Of a stretch of 64,000 bases of DNA, positions 44,801 to 51,837 are shown piece by piece. The stretch covers positions 1,302,001-1,366,000 of the forward strand of contig JADKCZ010000001.1 of NCBI GenBank assembly GCA_016718565.1, in the 5' to 3' direction. Below the pieces are notes generated by a model. The model was not told where the DNA came from and did no database searches. It saw only the letters and a list, made by a program, of their open reading frames with translations. The DNA is from Anaeromyxobacter sp. GTDB lineage: Bacteria > Myxococcota > Myxococcia > Myxococcales > Anaeromyxobacteraceae. A program made the position numbers and the translations under genes. Position 1 is the stretch's first letter, and the number at the start of each line of letters is the position of its first letter.

Positions 44801-44951
44801 CGCGCCCCACACCATGCGCCTCGACGCCCGGCGCATCTCCGGGGGCGCCGGGGCCATCGAGCTCATCCTGCTGGGGTTCAGCCTGGAGCCGCGGGCGGCC
44901 GGCGCCGCCGCAGCGATCAAGCCCGCGGCCGGGTTCTCGCCAGGGGCCTGA
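41820..44951 (+). CDS. CheB-CheR-PAS fusion protein
   Basis: A 1043-residue chemotaxis-type hybrid. After a Pro/Arg/Ala-rich N-terminus (1-63), a CheB methylesterase domain (65-250) has the triad Ser74 (GASAGG), His101 (VVQHLDPEH) and Asp193 (GTGSDG). A CheR methyltransferase (about 280-545) follows, with SAM-binding 'VAGCASGEEAYS' and 'CRNVFIYL'. Then comes a PAS-like region, a long coiled-coil of repeated 'EELQASNEEL' units (about 720-790) and two PAS domains. No kinase domain is attached, and no chemoreceptor or CheA lies nearby. It may tune methylation of a non-motility chemosensory array. Confidence 0.93.
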   Translation: MPGRKARPRTPRKAAARSPGKAARRPAPAVSVRPAIRPAVRPAVRPAAVAPAVASVAPQSGQAPGPIIVGLGASAGGLNALEQFFANTPPGLGLAYVVVQHLDPEHVSALVPLLQRISRLPVVEATDGMTAQADVVHVIPPNRELAIAGGVLALTLPSAPRGQRMAVDGFLGSLARDQGGEAVGVILSGTGSDGAHGLLAIHQAGGLCLVQAPPSARFDGMPLAALAAVPASLVAPADRLPAALAGALELRGPGGPTRPSGLPRAAPSSPPPAAAGALDRVLATLRTATGRDFSRYKRSSVARRVERRMAANAIGDLEVYARHLREHPAEVKTLFQDLLINVTGFFRDPQAFQALQDQALEKLVMGKAAGEVVRVWVAGCASGEEAYSIAILLREVLDRTQRELKVQVYATDLDGDAIAAARAGVYPGSIQADVSPERLRRFFVAEGAGYRVKKEIREQVVFAVHDLLKDPPFTRLDLLSCRNVFIYLESALQSRLLDLFHYALRPGGVLFLSPAEGLGDRADLFTPLDRKWRLFRARRGMASAGAVLTSGLAWVRHPGSETMRKTQPGDFAEMTRRLLLASYAPASVLTDREGTILFVHGDTGPYLRPAPGQPTLSVAEMAREGLQLEVRAALRRAGNTGKAVRRPGIPVRWHGATQTVDLTVRPVATPAGAPPLLLVTFQEARAAAPTKAAGAKGGRRAAGQDRSQELARALAATRESLQATIEEQQTSQEELQASNEELQSTNEEVQASNEELETAKEELQSVNEELTTVNAELQAKVEQLTGMQDDLKNLFEAISVATVFLDERLRVKRFSREACRLYRLAAGDVGRPLVDLKSNLVDHDLLAEAQLVLDTLVPVEREVRTTAGAWYLARLVPYRTVDGVIRGVVLTFTDISGRVAAEAAARVERELAERVMASVREPLLVLDAGLRVVTASPSFHRAFGTTPPAVAGRHVYELAERRWDLPALRELLERVLPHQESFEGFEVKAAFADGAPHTMRLDARRISGGAGAIELILLGFSLEPRAAGAAAAIKPAAGFSPGA

Positions 44952-45024
44952 CCGGCGCCGCGCGCCCCCGGGATCGACGCCCGGGGGCCCGCCGCGTCGC
45001 CGGCCAGCCGCGCAGGCCGCCGCC

Positions 45025-45243
45025 TCAGTGCTTCAGGTCGTCGTCGGTGAAGGAGGAGACGAACTTGTCCACCTGCTTCTCCGCCGCGTCCTTGTCCAGG
45101 CCGTACTGCTCCTGGACCCGGCCCACCAGCTGCTCGCGCTTGCCGGCGATGACGTCGAGCTGATCGTCGGTGATCTTGCCCCACTGCACCTTCACCTTGC
45201 CGCGCAGCTGCTTCCAGTTGCCTTCGACCCGATCCCAGTTCAT
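45025..45243 (-). CDS. CsbD family stress protein
   Basis: A 72-residue hydrophilic protein starting 'MNWDRVEGNWKQLRGKVK' and containing 'QWGKITDDQLDVIAGKREQLVGRVQEQYG', the canonical CsbD pattern. CsbD proteins accumulate under general stress in many bacteria; the molecular role is unclear. It ends 74 bp from the CheB-CheR gene stop (convergent). Confidence 0.95.
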   Translation of the reverse strand: MNWDRVEGNWKQLRGKVKVQWGKITDDQLDVIAGKREQLVGRVQEQYGLDKDAAEKQVDKFVSSFTDDDLKH

Positions 45244-45423
45244 GTCGACTCCTCGTGGGTGTGGCGTGACGGCGGGTGGCCCACCGCGTCATTGGAGTGC
45301 ACCGCGCGTGCCCGTGGCGCACCGCGCCAGGTGCCCGGGATCCGGCGGGGCGGACGCCTGGCCACCCGGCGCGAGCGCGGCCACGGACGTTCTCGGCCGT
45401 CCGCCCCTCCGGGGGAGGTCGCC

Positions 45424-46494
45424 TCAGGTGGGCCCTGGCCCCGCAGCGGCCGGCGCGGCCCGGACCGGCACCTCGGGCCCGAGCAGCAGGGCGATCCAGC
45501 GGGTGCCCTCGTTCTGCTCGCAGGCGAACCGGACGGTCATGGTGAGCGGGATGCAGATGACCATGCCCACCGGCCCGAGCAGGGCGCCCCAGACCATCAG
45601 CGAGAGGAACACCACCAGGGTGGAGAGGTTGAGCCGGCGGCCCATCAGCCGGGCCTCGATGACGTTGTCGAGGACGAAGTTGACGACCATGTAGCCGGCG
45701 GCCGCCAGCAGGGCCGGGCCGAGCCCCAGCTGGAGCAGCGCCAGGAAGACCGCCGGGATGGCGGCGATGGTGGAGCCGACGTTCGGCACGTAGTTGAGCA
45801 GGAAGGCCAGGAAGCCCCACAGGACGGCGAAGTCCACGCCCAGGATGGCCAGCCAGCCGCCGACCAGCACCCCGGTGGCCAGGCTCACCAGGGTCTTGAT
45901 GAGCATGTAGCGCAGGATCTCCCCCACGAAGGCGGTGAACTCCGGGAACACCTGCCGCGGATCGCCGAGCACGGCGCGCAGCTTGACCGGGAAGCTGGAG
46001 GCCTCGAACAGGATGAAGGCGGTGGTCAGCAGGATCAGGACCACGTTGGAGACCGCCGAGCCCAGCCCGGTGAGCAGCCCGGCGGTCAGGCCCATGATGG
46101 CCCCGGGGTTGACGTAGCCGAGCAGGACCTTGTCGATGCCGCGGATGCCCCGGGCGGACAGGAACGACTGCAGCGCCGCCACCTGCTCCTTCGAGCGGGC
46201 CTGGTAGGCGGGCAGCTCGTCGTAGAAGCTGGTGACGGAGGCGCCCACGATGGCCCCGGACACCACCAGGGTCGCGACCATGCCGGACACCACCAGCAGC
46301 ACCGCCACGAAGGTGGGGACGCGCTTGCGCTCCAGCCAGAGCACCGGCGGCGTGCCGAGCATGGCCAGGAAGATGGCCAGCAGGAAGGAGACCAGGACCT
46401 CCTCGGCCTGGTGGACGCCCTGCACGACGATCACCAGCGCCGCGGCCACCAGCAGGGCGCGCAGGCCGCGGAAGGGATGGCTGATGGCGGTCAT
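45424..46494 (-). CDS. AI-2E family (UPF0118/PerM-like) transporter
   Basis: A 356-residue membrane protein with about eight hydrophobic segments. The 'FAVLWGFLAFLLNYVPNVGSTIAAIPAVFLAL' motif and 'NFVLDNVIEARLMGRRLNLSTLVVFLSLMVWG' are diagnostic for the family, which includes the AI-2 exporter TqsA and Na+/H+ antiporters. Substrate is unknown. It is transcribed alone, 180 bp upstream of csbD in the same direction. Confidence 0.92.
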   Translation of the reverse strand: MTAISHPFRGLRALLVAAALVIVVQGVHQAEEVLVSFLLAIFLAMLGTPPVLWLERKRVPTFVAVLLVVSGMVATLVVSGAIVGASVTSFYDELPAYQARSKEQVAALQSFLSARGIRGIDKVLLGYVNPGAIMGLTAGLLTGLGSAVSNVVLILLTTAFILFEASSFPVKLRAVLGDPRQVFPEFTAFVGEILRYMLIKTLVSLATGVLVGGWLAILGVDFAVLWGFLAFLLNYVPNVGSTIAAIPAVFLALLQLGLGPALLAAAGYMVVNFVLDNVIEARLMGRRLNLSTLVVFLSLMVWGALLGPVGMVICIPLTMTVRFACEQNEGTRWIALLLGPEVPVRAAPAAAGPGPT

Positions 46495-46582
46495 GGGCGG
46501 CCTCCTCGTCGGACCGGGAAACGGAAGAAGGGCCCGGACGCCGAGAGGCGCCGGGCCCGGTGCGGACGTCGGGCGCCGGAGC

Positions 46583-47365
46583 CTACCTGGCGCTGGCGGT
46601 GGTGGCCACCTGGTACGGGTGGAAGGTGAACTTCTGGCCGCCCACGCTGGCCTCGGCCATCAGGCCCTTCTTGGCCAGCGTGAAGACGCTGACGCCGCCC
46701 TCGTACCTGGCGTTGGCCGACGCGCCGGCGGTGACCGCCACCGCGCTCACCTGGGCGGCCATGGTGAACTCGCCCTTCTTGAAGTCCGACAGGGACTTCT
46801 CGGTCTCGAAGAAGATGACCTCGCTGTAGGTCTGCCCGCCGAGCTGCAGGCCGAGCGTCACCTGGGTGAGGGTGGCCTTGCCGATGGCCAGGCCCTTCTC
46901 GAACAGCACGCCAGTGCCGTGGGCGCCGCCGACGCCGACCGCGCCCTTGCCCACGGTGGGGAAGACCACGTAGCCGGTCGCGCCGTTGAAGAAGCGCGTC
47001 AGGCTCGAGTCGGCCCGCTCCAGCTCACCGATGGCCTTGCGGGCCGCCTTCACGCCCGGCGCGTCGGCCTTGGCGAACTTCTCGTCGACGGCGTCCCTGG
47101 CCTGCTGCGCCTTCTGGCCCGCCTGCTCGGCCTTCTGGCCGGCCTTCTCGGCCGCGTAGCCGGCCTTCTCGGCGACGTTGCCGGCCTTCTCGGCCGTGTC
47201 GGCCGCCTTCTCGGCCACGGCGCCGGCCTTGACGGCCTGCGTGCCGGCCTCGGCGGCGGCGTCGCCCGCCTTCCTGGCCCCGGTCGCCGCCGGGTCCTCC
47301 GCCAGCGCGAACGACGCGGGACCGACCAGCGCGACGGCAGCCATCGTCCTCAGGAGCTTCAGCAT
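46583..47365 (-). CDS. SYLF (YSC84) domain lipid-binding protein with heptad repeats
   Basis: A 260-residue product from ATG 47365 with a signal peptide ending 'SFALA'. Residues about 40-92 consist of seven-residue 'AEKAGxx' repeats (at least six), encoded by a 21-bp tandem repeat at about 47099-47225 and predicted to form an amphipathic helix. The C-terminal SYLF domain has 'GATGYVVFPTVGKGAVGVGGAHGTGVLFEKG' and 'LGLQLGGQTYSEVIFF'. SYLF domains bind phosphoinositides or lipids; in bacteria the role is uncertain. A membrane- or envelope-associated protein is likely. Confidence 0.88.
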   Translation of the reverse strand: MLKLLRTMAAVALVGPASFALAEDPAATGARKAGDAAAEAGTQAVKAGAVAEKAADTAEKAGNVAEKAGYAAEKAGQKAEQAGQKAQQARDAVDEKFAKADAPGVKAARKAIGELERADSSLTRFFNGATGYVVFPTVGKGAVGVGGAHGTGVLFEKGLAIGKATLTQVTLGLQLGGQTYSEVIFFETEKSLSDFKKGEFTMAAQVSAVAVTAGASANARYEGGVSVFTLAKKGLMAEASVGGQKFTFHPYQVATTASAR

Positions 47366-47810
47366 TGGAACCCTACCTTGCAGTGAGATGCTGGGTTCTC
47401 GCGCCCGCTCGGGCACCCAGATCGTGAGGCCCACCACGCCGACGATCGACGCGGCCAGGCTGCGGGCACCGGTGATGTGCGCGGCGCGCCGGGGCGCCGC
47501 CGCGGCCTGCCGGGTCACCACCCATGTTGGCGCGCTTTCGCAGGCAGGCGGGCGTTTCGTCGCAGTCACCGCGGGTGAACGAGCCCGGGGGTGCGACCCG
47601 GCCGGGCGACGTTCGCGAACGTTCTCGGACGCCCCGGGCCGCCCCGGCGGCGGCGCAGGCGCCAGCGACCGCGGGCGCTTGCCCGCCCGCGGTCGACCCC
47701 GGCGGCGGGCACGGCCGGTGCTCTGGCTGCGCCTCGAGACGCGCCCCCCGTGACCACCCGCCGAGCCGGCCGGGGCGAGCCCACCACCTCGGCGGAGCGG
47801 AGCGCGCCAC
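47366..47810. other. Divergent intergenic region, SYLF gene / barrel gene
   Basis: 445 bp hold both promoters. The main feature is a 14-bp palindrome ACGTTCGCGAACGT at 47609-47622, also seen (12 bp) at 51694-51705. The part next to the SYLF gene could extend it in frame to code a hydrophobic stretch ('SLAASIVGVVGLTIWVP'), but the clear signal peptide at ATG 47365 makes that unlikely. Confidence 0.4.
47609..47622. promoter_or_regulatory. Palindromic TTCGCGAA box, copy 1
   Basis: ACGTTCGCGAACGT is a perfect palindrome 189 bp before the barrel gene at 47811. Copy 2 (51694-51705) shares further flanking bases (CCGGG before; CGGAC after). It may be the site of a dimeric regulator that joins the two loci. 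Confidence 0.45.
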
Positions 47811-48428
47811 ATGTCCACCACCCCGAAGGCCTGCCTGATGCTCACCCTGGCGCTGCTGGCGGCGCCCGCCCTGGCCATGGAGGAGAGCGGGGTCGACCTC
47901 TCGCTGCACCTCGGCGGGGATCAGTACGACGCCGTCAGCCTGAAGAGCGGGCTGGGCGGGGTGAGCGGCGCGGCCCTGCTCGACGACGGCTCCCGCCACC
48001 TGGGCGCCACCCTCATCTACTGGAAGGGGCTGGGCGAGCTGGGGGCCATCGGCGAGGTGGGCCGGCCCGGCCAGGACGGCGCCACCACGCTCCTGGGCCT
48101 GCTGGCCGGCCTGGGGTTCGGCACAGGGCCGCTGCGCCTGGAGCTGCTGGGCGAGCTGGCCACCCACAAGTACGGCGACGTGCTGGCCGACGCGGCGGTG
48201 GTGTCGCGCAGCCACACCCAGGCCTGGCTGGTCTCGGTGGGCCTGCGCCCGGGCCTCGCCATCCACTTCGGGCCCAACGACATGCTGCTGCTCGGCGTCT
48301 GGGCCTTCGCCCGCTGGGACGTCACCAGCCAGGACGTGCAGGTGACCCTGAGCAACGGCGCGGTCTCGACCTACGAGCTGGGCGGCGTCCAGTACGGCGC
48401 CTCGCTGCGGGCCGGCATCCGCCTCTGA
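47811..48428 (+). CDS. Predicted outer-membrane beta-barrel protein
   Basis: A 205-residue protein with a signal peptide (residues 1-22, 'LMLTLALLAAPALA') followed by alternating Gly-rich amphipathic strands ('DLSLHLGGDQY', 'HLGATLIYWKG', 'GASLRAGIRL') ending in a hydrophobic residue, consistent with a small barrel of 8-10 strands. No family name is recognised. It lies upstream of the ATP-grasp/ThDP pair and converges on the ATP-grasp gene. Confidence 0.72.
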   Translation: MSTTPKACLMLTLALLAAPALAMEESGVDLSLHLGGDQYDAVSLKSGLGGVSGAALLDDGSRHLGATLIYWKGLGELGAIGEVGRPGQDGATTLLGLLAGLGFGTGPLRLELLGELATHKYGDVLADAAVVSRSHTQAWLVSVGLRPGLAIHFGPNDMLLLGVWAFARWDVTSQDVQVTLSNGAVSTYELGGVQYGASLRAGIRL

Positions 48429-48453
48429 ACGGGCGAGCGCGCGCCGGCGCCGC

Positions 48454-49740
48454 TCACCGGTTGAGCAGCGTCCGCCGCACGAAGGAGCGGGGGTGGCGCA
48501 GCCAGTCGCCGAGCCGGGCCCCCACGTCGAAGAGGCTGGGCCACCGGTCGGTGCGGTCCCAGACCGCGTCGGTCAGCGTGGCGCGGTGGAGGCGGGCCCA
48601 GCGCCGCCAGCGCGCCGCGTCCGGGCCGGACATGGCGCCGGTGAGGCGCTGGCCGTGGATCATGACGCGCAGGTCGAGCCAGTGGGTGAAGGCCCGGCCG
48701 CGCGGCGCCGCGTCGCGCTCGGCGTCGTCCGCCAGGCGGTCGAGGGCCGCCCGGTCGCCCAGCGCCGCCTGGACCACGAAGAGCGGCAGGGGCATGCCCC
48801 GCGCGATCTCGAAGGCCATGTGGTGGTAGTAGCGCGGGTTGAAGTCGATGAGGAGGAGGCGCCCCTCCGCCTGGATCAGCTCGACGTGGAAGACGCCGAA
48901 GTACCCGGCGGCGCGGCACAGGCGCCCCAGCGACGCCAGCAGCGCCGGGTCCAGGGGCGTCTCCTCCAGGCAGAGCGCGATGCCGAGCCGCCGCGGGCGC
49001 TGCAGCAGCTTGAGCCCGGCCCGGGCCGCCAGGACCCGCCCGTCCCGATCGGCGAACCCCGCCACCAGCAGCGTGCCGTCGCCCACCTCCGGGCGGTAGG
49101 CCTGCACCATGGGCAGGCAGGCCTCGGGCCGGGCGCTGGCCACCGCCGCGTCGTGCGGGTTCTCCCGGCCGAAGGCCTCGAAGCCCCGGCGCAGCTCACC
49201 GAGGTCGGCGGCCACCAGCCCCTTGGCGTGCGAGGCCGAGAGCACCTGGGTGCGCTGCTTGACGATGGCCGGGAAGGTGATCCCGGGTGCAAGCCGCTCC
49301 AGCTCGGCCCGATCCCGCGGGAACCAGGCGAGCGGCGTGGCGATGCCCGCCTCGGCGCACAGGGCGTGCAGCCCGGCCTTGTCGAGGAGCCGCTCCAGCG
49401 CGGCCAGGGGCGGCGCCAGCAGCAGGAAGTGGGGGGCCAGCTCGGCGGCGTGCGCCGCGGTCACCCAGGCCAGGTCGTCGCTGGTTGGGTAGTAGAGGTG
49501 CCCGGGGTGCTGCCGGCCGAACTCGACCAGCCAGCGGACGAAGGGCGCGGGCGGGGAGAGCGGCGGGCAGCGGACGCGGTGGGCCACGTGGCGCGACCAG
49601 GAGGCCGGCGCCAGGCGGCCGGGGTGGGCCATGGTCACCGGGTGGCCCAGGCCACCCAGCAGCCTGGCCGCCGCCAGCGAGCCGCAGTAGTCGGCCGACG
49701 TCAGGAGGACGGGAGGTCGCGGGTTCACCGGCAGATCCAT
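48454..49740 (-). CDS. ATP-grasp domain enzyme
   Basis: A 428-residue protein starting at ATG 49740 ('MDLPVNPRPPVLLTSADY'). An N-terminal Rossmann-like part, the central ATP-grasp lysine region ('ITFPAIVKQRTQVLSASH') and the metal-binding 'FHVELIQAEGRLLLIDFNPRYYHH' place it among ATP-grasp ligases, which join a carboxylate to an amine or thiol through an acyl phosphate. The C-terminal 100 residues are uncharacterised. Substrate is unknown. It is divergent from the thiamine-diphosphate enzyme over 170 bp; the pair may form one biosynthetic unit. Confidence 0.85.
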   Translation of the reverse strand: MDLPVNPRPPVLLTSADYCGSLAAARLLGGLGHPVTMAHPGRLAPASWSRHVAHRVRCPPLSPPAPFVRWLVEFGRQHPGHLYYPTSDDLAWVTAAHAAELAPHFLLLAPPLAALERLLDKAGLHALCAEAGIATPLAWFPRDRAELERLAPGITFPAIVKQRTQVLSASHAKGLVAADLGELRRGFEAFGRENPHDAAVASARPEACLPMVQAYRPEVGDGTLLVAGFADRDGRVLAARAGLKLLQRPRRLGIALCLEETPLDPALLASLGRLCRAAGYFGVFHVELIQAEGRLLLIDFNPRYYHHMAFEIARGMPLPLFVVQAALGDRAALDRLADDAERDAAPRGRAFTHWLDLRVMIHGQRLTGAMSGPDAARWRRWARLHRATLTDAVWDRTDRWPSLFDVGARLGDWLRHPRSFVRRTLLNR

Positions 49741-49910
49741 AGCCGTGCGCGCCCACCCGAGCGTCCGGCGTCGGCAGGTCAAACGGGTCGTCGCGCCGGG
49801 TCGGGTATCGGCCTGCGGGTCGATCTGCAATCGTCCGCTGCGCCGCCCGGCGGCGGCGGCGAGCCGGCCACCGGCGCGCCCACCCTCGACCAGCCCTGGA
49901 GGGAACCCCC

Positions 49911-51632
49911 GTGAAGACCGGCGCCCAGCTGCTGTGCGACGCGCTCGAGGCGGCGGGCGTGACCCATGCCTTCGGGCTCCCAGGGACGCAGGACCTGCCG
50001 GTGCATGAGGCGCTTCGCCGCAGCCGGCTCCGCTTCGCCACCACCACGCACGAGCTGGCGGCCAGCTTCATGGCCAACGGCTACTACCGCGCCTCCGGCC
50101 GGCTGGCCCCGATCTACGCCATCCCCGGGCCGGGCTTCACCCACGCGCTGACGGGGCTCGCCGAGGCGCGCCTCGACTCCGCCGCGGCGCTGCTGGTGGT
50201 GGGCGCGCCGCCGGGAGGGAGCCGCGCCTACCAGTTCCAGTGGCTCGACCAGGCGGCCATCGCCGGACCCATCGCCAAGGCCGTCGTCCACCTGCGCCAT
50301 GCCGGGGAGGTGGCGCGGGAGACGCGCCGCGCCGTGGCGCTGGCGTACGCCGGCGAGCCGGGGCCGGTGGTGCTGCAGTGGACCCCGGAGGCCATGGCGG
50401 GCCTGGCCGCGCCCGACCTCTCGCCGCCGGGCCGGGCCCCGGGCGCGCCGGAGGCCGGGTTCGCCGGGGCCTGCCGGCGGGCGGCCGACCTGGTGGCGGC
50501 GGCGCGGCGCCCGCTCATCCTGGCCGGGCAGGGCGCCCTGGCGGCTGCCCCGGCGCTGGCCGCCCTGGCCGAGCGGCTGCGGGCGCCGGTGGTCACCACC
50601 ACCTCGGCGCGTGGGGCGCTGCCGGAGGACCACCCGCTCTCGCTGGCCTTCGAGCTGGCGCGCGGCGGGCTCGACGGCCTCAACCAGCTCGTGGAGGCGG
50701 CGGACTGCCTGCTGGTGCTGGGCTGCAAGCTGGGCGCGGCCAGCACCGGGGACTTCCGGCTGGCGCTGCCGGCGGCCCGGATGGTGCGGGTCGACGCCAG
50801 CGCCGAGGTGCTGGCGGCCGGGTACCCCGCGGCCGTCGAGGTGCTGGGCACGGTGGAGGCCTTCCTGCCCGCCCTGGCCGGCTGCCTCGGGCCGGCCGCG
50901 CCGGGTCCGGACGCCGGCTGGGCGGCCGCCGAGGTGGCGGCCTGGCGGGCACGGCTGGCCGGGGGCGCCACCGGCCGCCTCCCGGAGGTGGCCTTCCCCG
51001 GGCTGGCCCCGCCCACGGCGCAGGCGCTCTTCGGCGCCCTGCGGCGCGCCCTGCCGCGCGACGCCATCGTGGTGACCGACTCCGGCCAGCACCAGGAGCT
51101 GGCGCGCCGCTGGCTCGAGATCCGGTCGCCCCGCGGCCTCGTCGTGCCGAGCGACTTCCAGTCGATGGGGTTCGGCCTGCCGGCCGCCATCGGGGCCGCG
51201 CTGGCCGCGCCCGCCCGCCGCGTGGTAGCGGTGATCGGCGACGGCGGCTTCGCCATGACCGCCATGGAGCTGCTCACCGCGGTCCGCCTGGCCCTGCCGC
51301 TGGTGGTGGTGGTGCTGGTGGACGGGTTCTACAACCGGATCCGGCTCCAGCAGCTGGCCTCCTCCGGCCACGCCCACGCGGTGGACCTGCAGAACCCGGA
51401 CTTCGCCGCCTTCGCCGCGGCCGTGGGGGTGGACCACGAGGTGGTGGCGGGCGACGCCGAGGCCGTCTTCCGGCGGGCCCTGGCGCGCCCCGGCGTGACC
51501 CTGCTGGAGGTCGACCTGGGGGACTCGGCGGCCGTCCACCGGGCGCGGGCGCGCGGCCTGGCCAGGGGCCTGCGGCGCGTCCCGCTGGCGCGGCGGCTGG
51601 CGCGCTGGCTCACCGGCCGCCCAGGCGGCTGA
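49911..51632 (+). CDS. Thiamine-diphosphate-dependent enzyme, acetolactate-synthase-like
   Basis: A 573-residue protein with the three domains of the ThDP decarboxylase/synthase family. Catalytic Glu48 is in 'TTHELAASFMANGYY'; the ThDP-Mg motif starts at GDGG (about residue 443) and ends with Asn near residue 474 ('VDGFYN'). The middle FAD/cofactor-like domain is present. Such enzymes make acetolactate, decarboxylate 2-oxo acids or form other C-C bonds. A Shine-Dalgarno (GGAGG) precedes ATG 49911. The ilv genes are absent, so a specialised role is more likely than isoleucine/valine synthesis. Confidence 0.88.
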   Translation: MKTGAQLLCDALEAAGVTHAFGLPGTQDLPVHEALRRSRLRFATTTHELAASFMANGYYRASGRLAPIYAIPGPGFTHALTGLAEARLDSAAALLVVGAPPGGSRAYQFQWLDQAAIAGPIAKAVVHLRHAGEVARETRRAVALAYAGEPGPVVLQWTPEAMAGLAAPDLSPPGRAPGAPEAGFAGACRRAADLVAAARRPLILAGQGALAAAPALAALAERLRAPVVTTTSARGALPEDHPLSLAFELARGGLDGLNQLVEAADCLLVLGCKLGAASTGDFRLALPAARMVRVDASAEVLAAGYPAAVEVLGTVEAFLPALAGCLGPAAPGPDAGWAAAEVAAWRARLAGGATGRLPEVAFPGLAPPTAQALFGALRRALPRDAIVVTDSGQHQELARRWLEIRSPRGLVVPSDFQSMGFGLPAAIGAALAAPARRVVAVIGDGGFAMTAMELLTAVRLALPLVVVVLVDGFYNRIRLQQLASSGHAHAVDLQNPDFAAFAAAVGVDHEVVAGDAEAVFRRALARPGVTLLEVDLGDSAAVHRARARGLARGLRRVPLARRLARWLTGRPGG

Positions 51633-51693
51633 GCCGACGCGGAGGCCCCCCTCCCGTCGCCGGACCGGCCGAGGTGCGGCGCGACCGGGTGAA

Positions 51694-51705
51694 CGTTCGC
51701 GAACG
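51694..51705. promoter_or_regulatory. Palindromic TTCGCGAA box, copy 2
   Basis: CGTTCGCGAACG, a perfect 12-bp palindrome 132 bp before the hybrid kinase at 51838, matching copy 1 at 47609-47622 with shared flanks. Confidence 0.45.
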
Positions 51706-51837
51706 CCGCCGGACCCTGCCGGACGCCGCGGGGTTCCGGCGCGCCACGCCCTGGAGGCCTCGGCTCCGCGGGCGGCGGGGCACGCCCCGTGCACCACATG
51801 GCGGGCAGTCCCATGTCCGCCGCCGGCGGGGAGCCCG

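Noticed and set aside
49911..51632. ilvB (acetolactate synthase large subunit) as a firm name
   Set aside because: The ThDP fold is clear, but no ilvN, ilvC or ilvD is present and the genome context is different, so a specific gene name is not supported.
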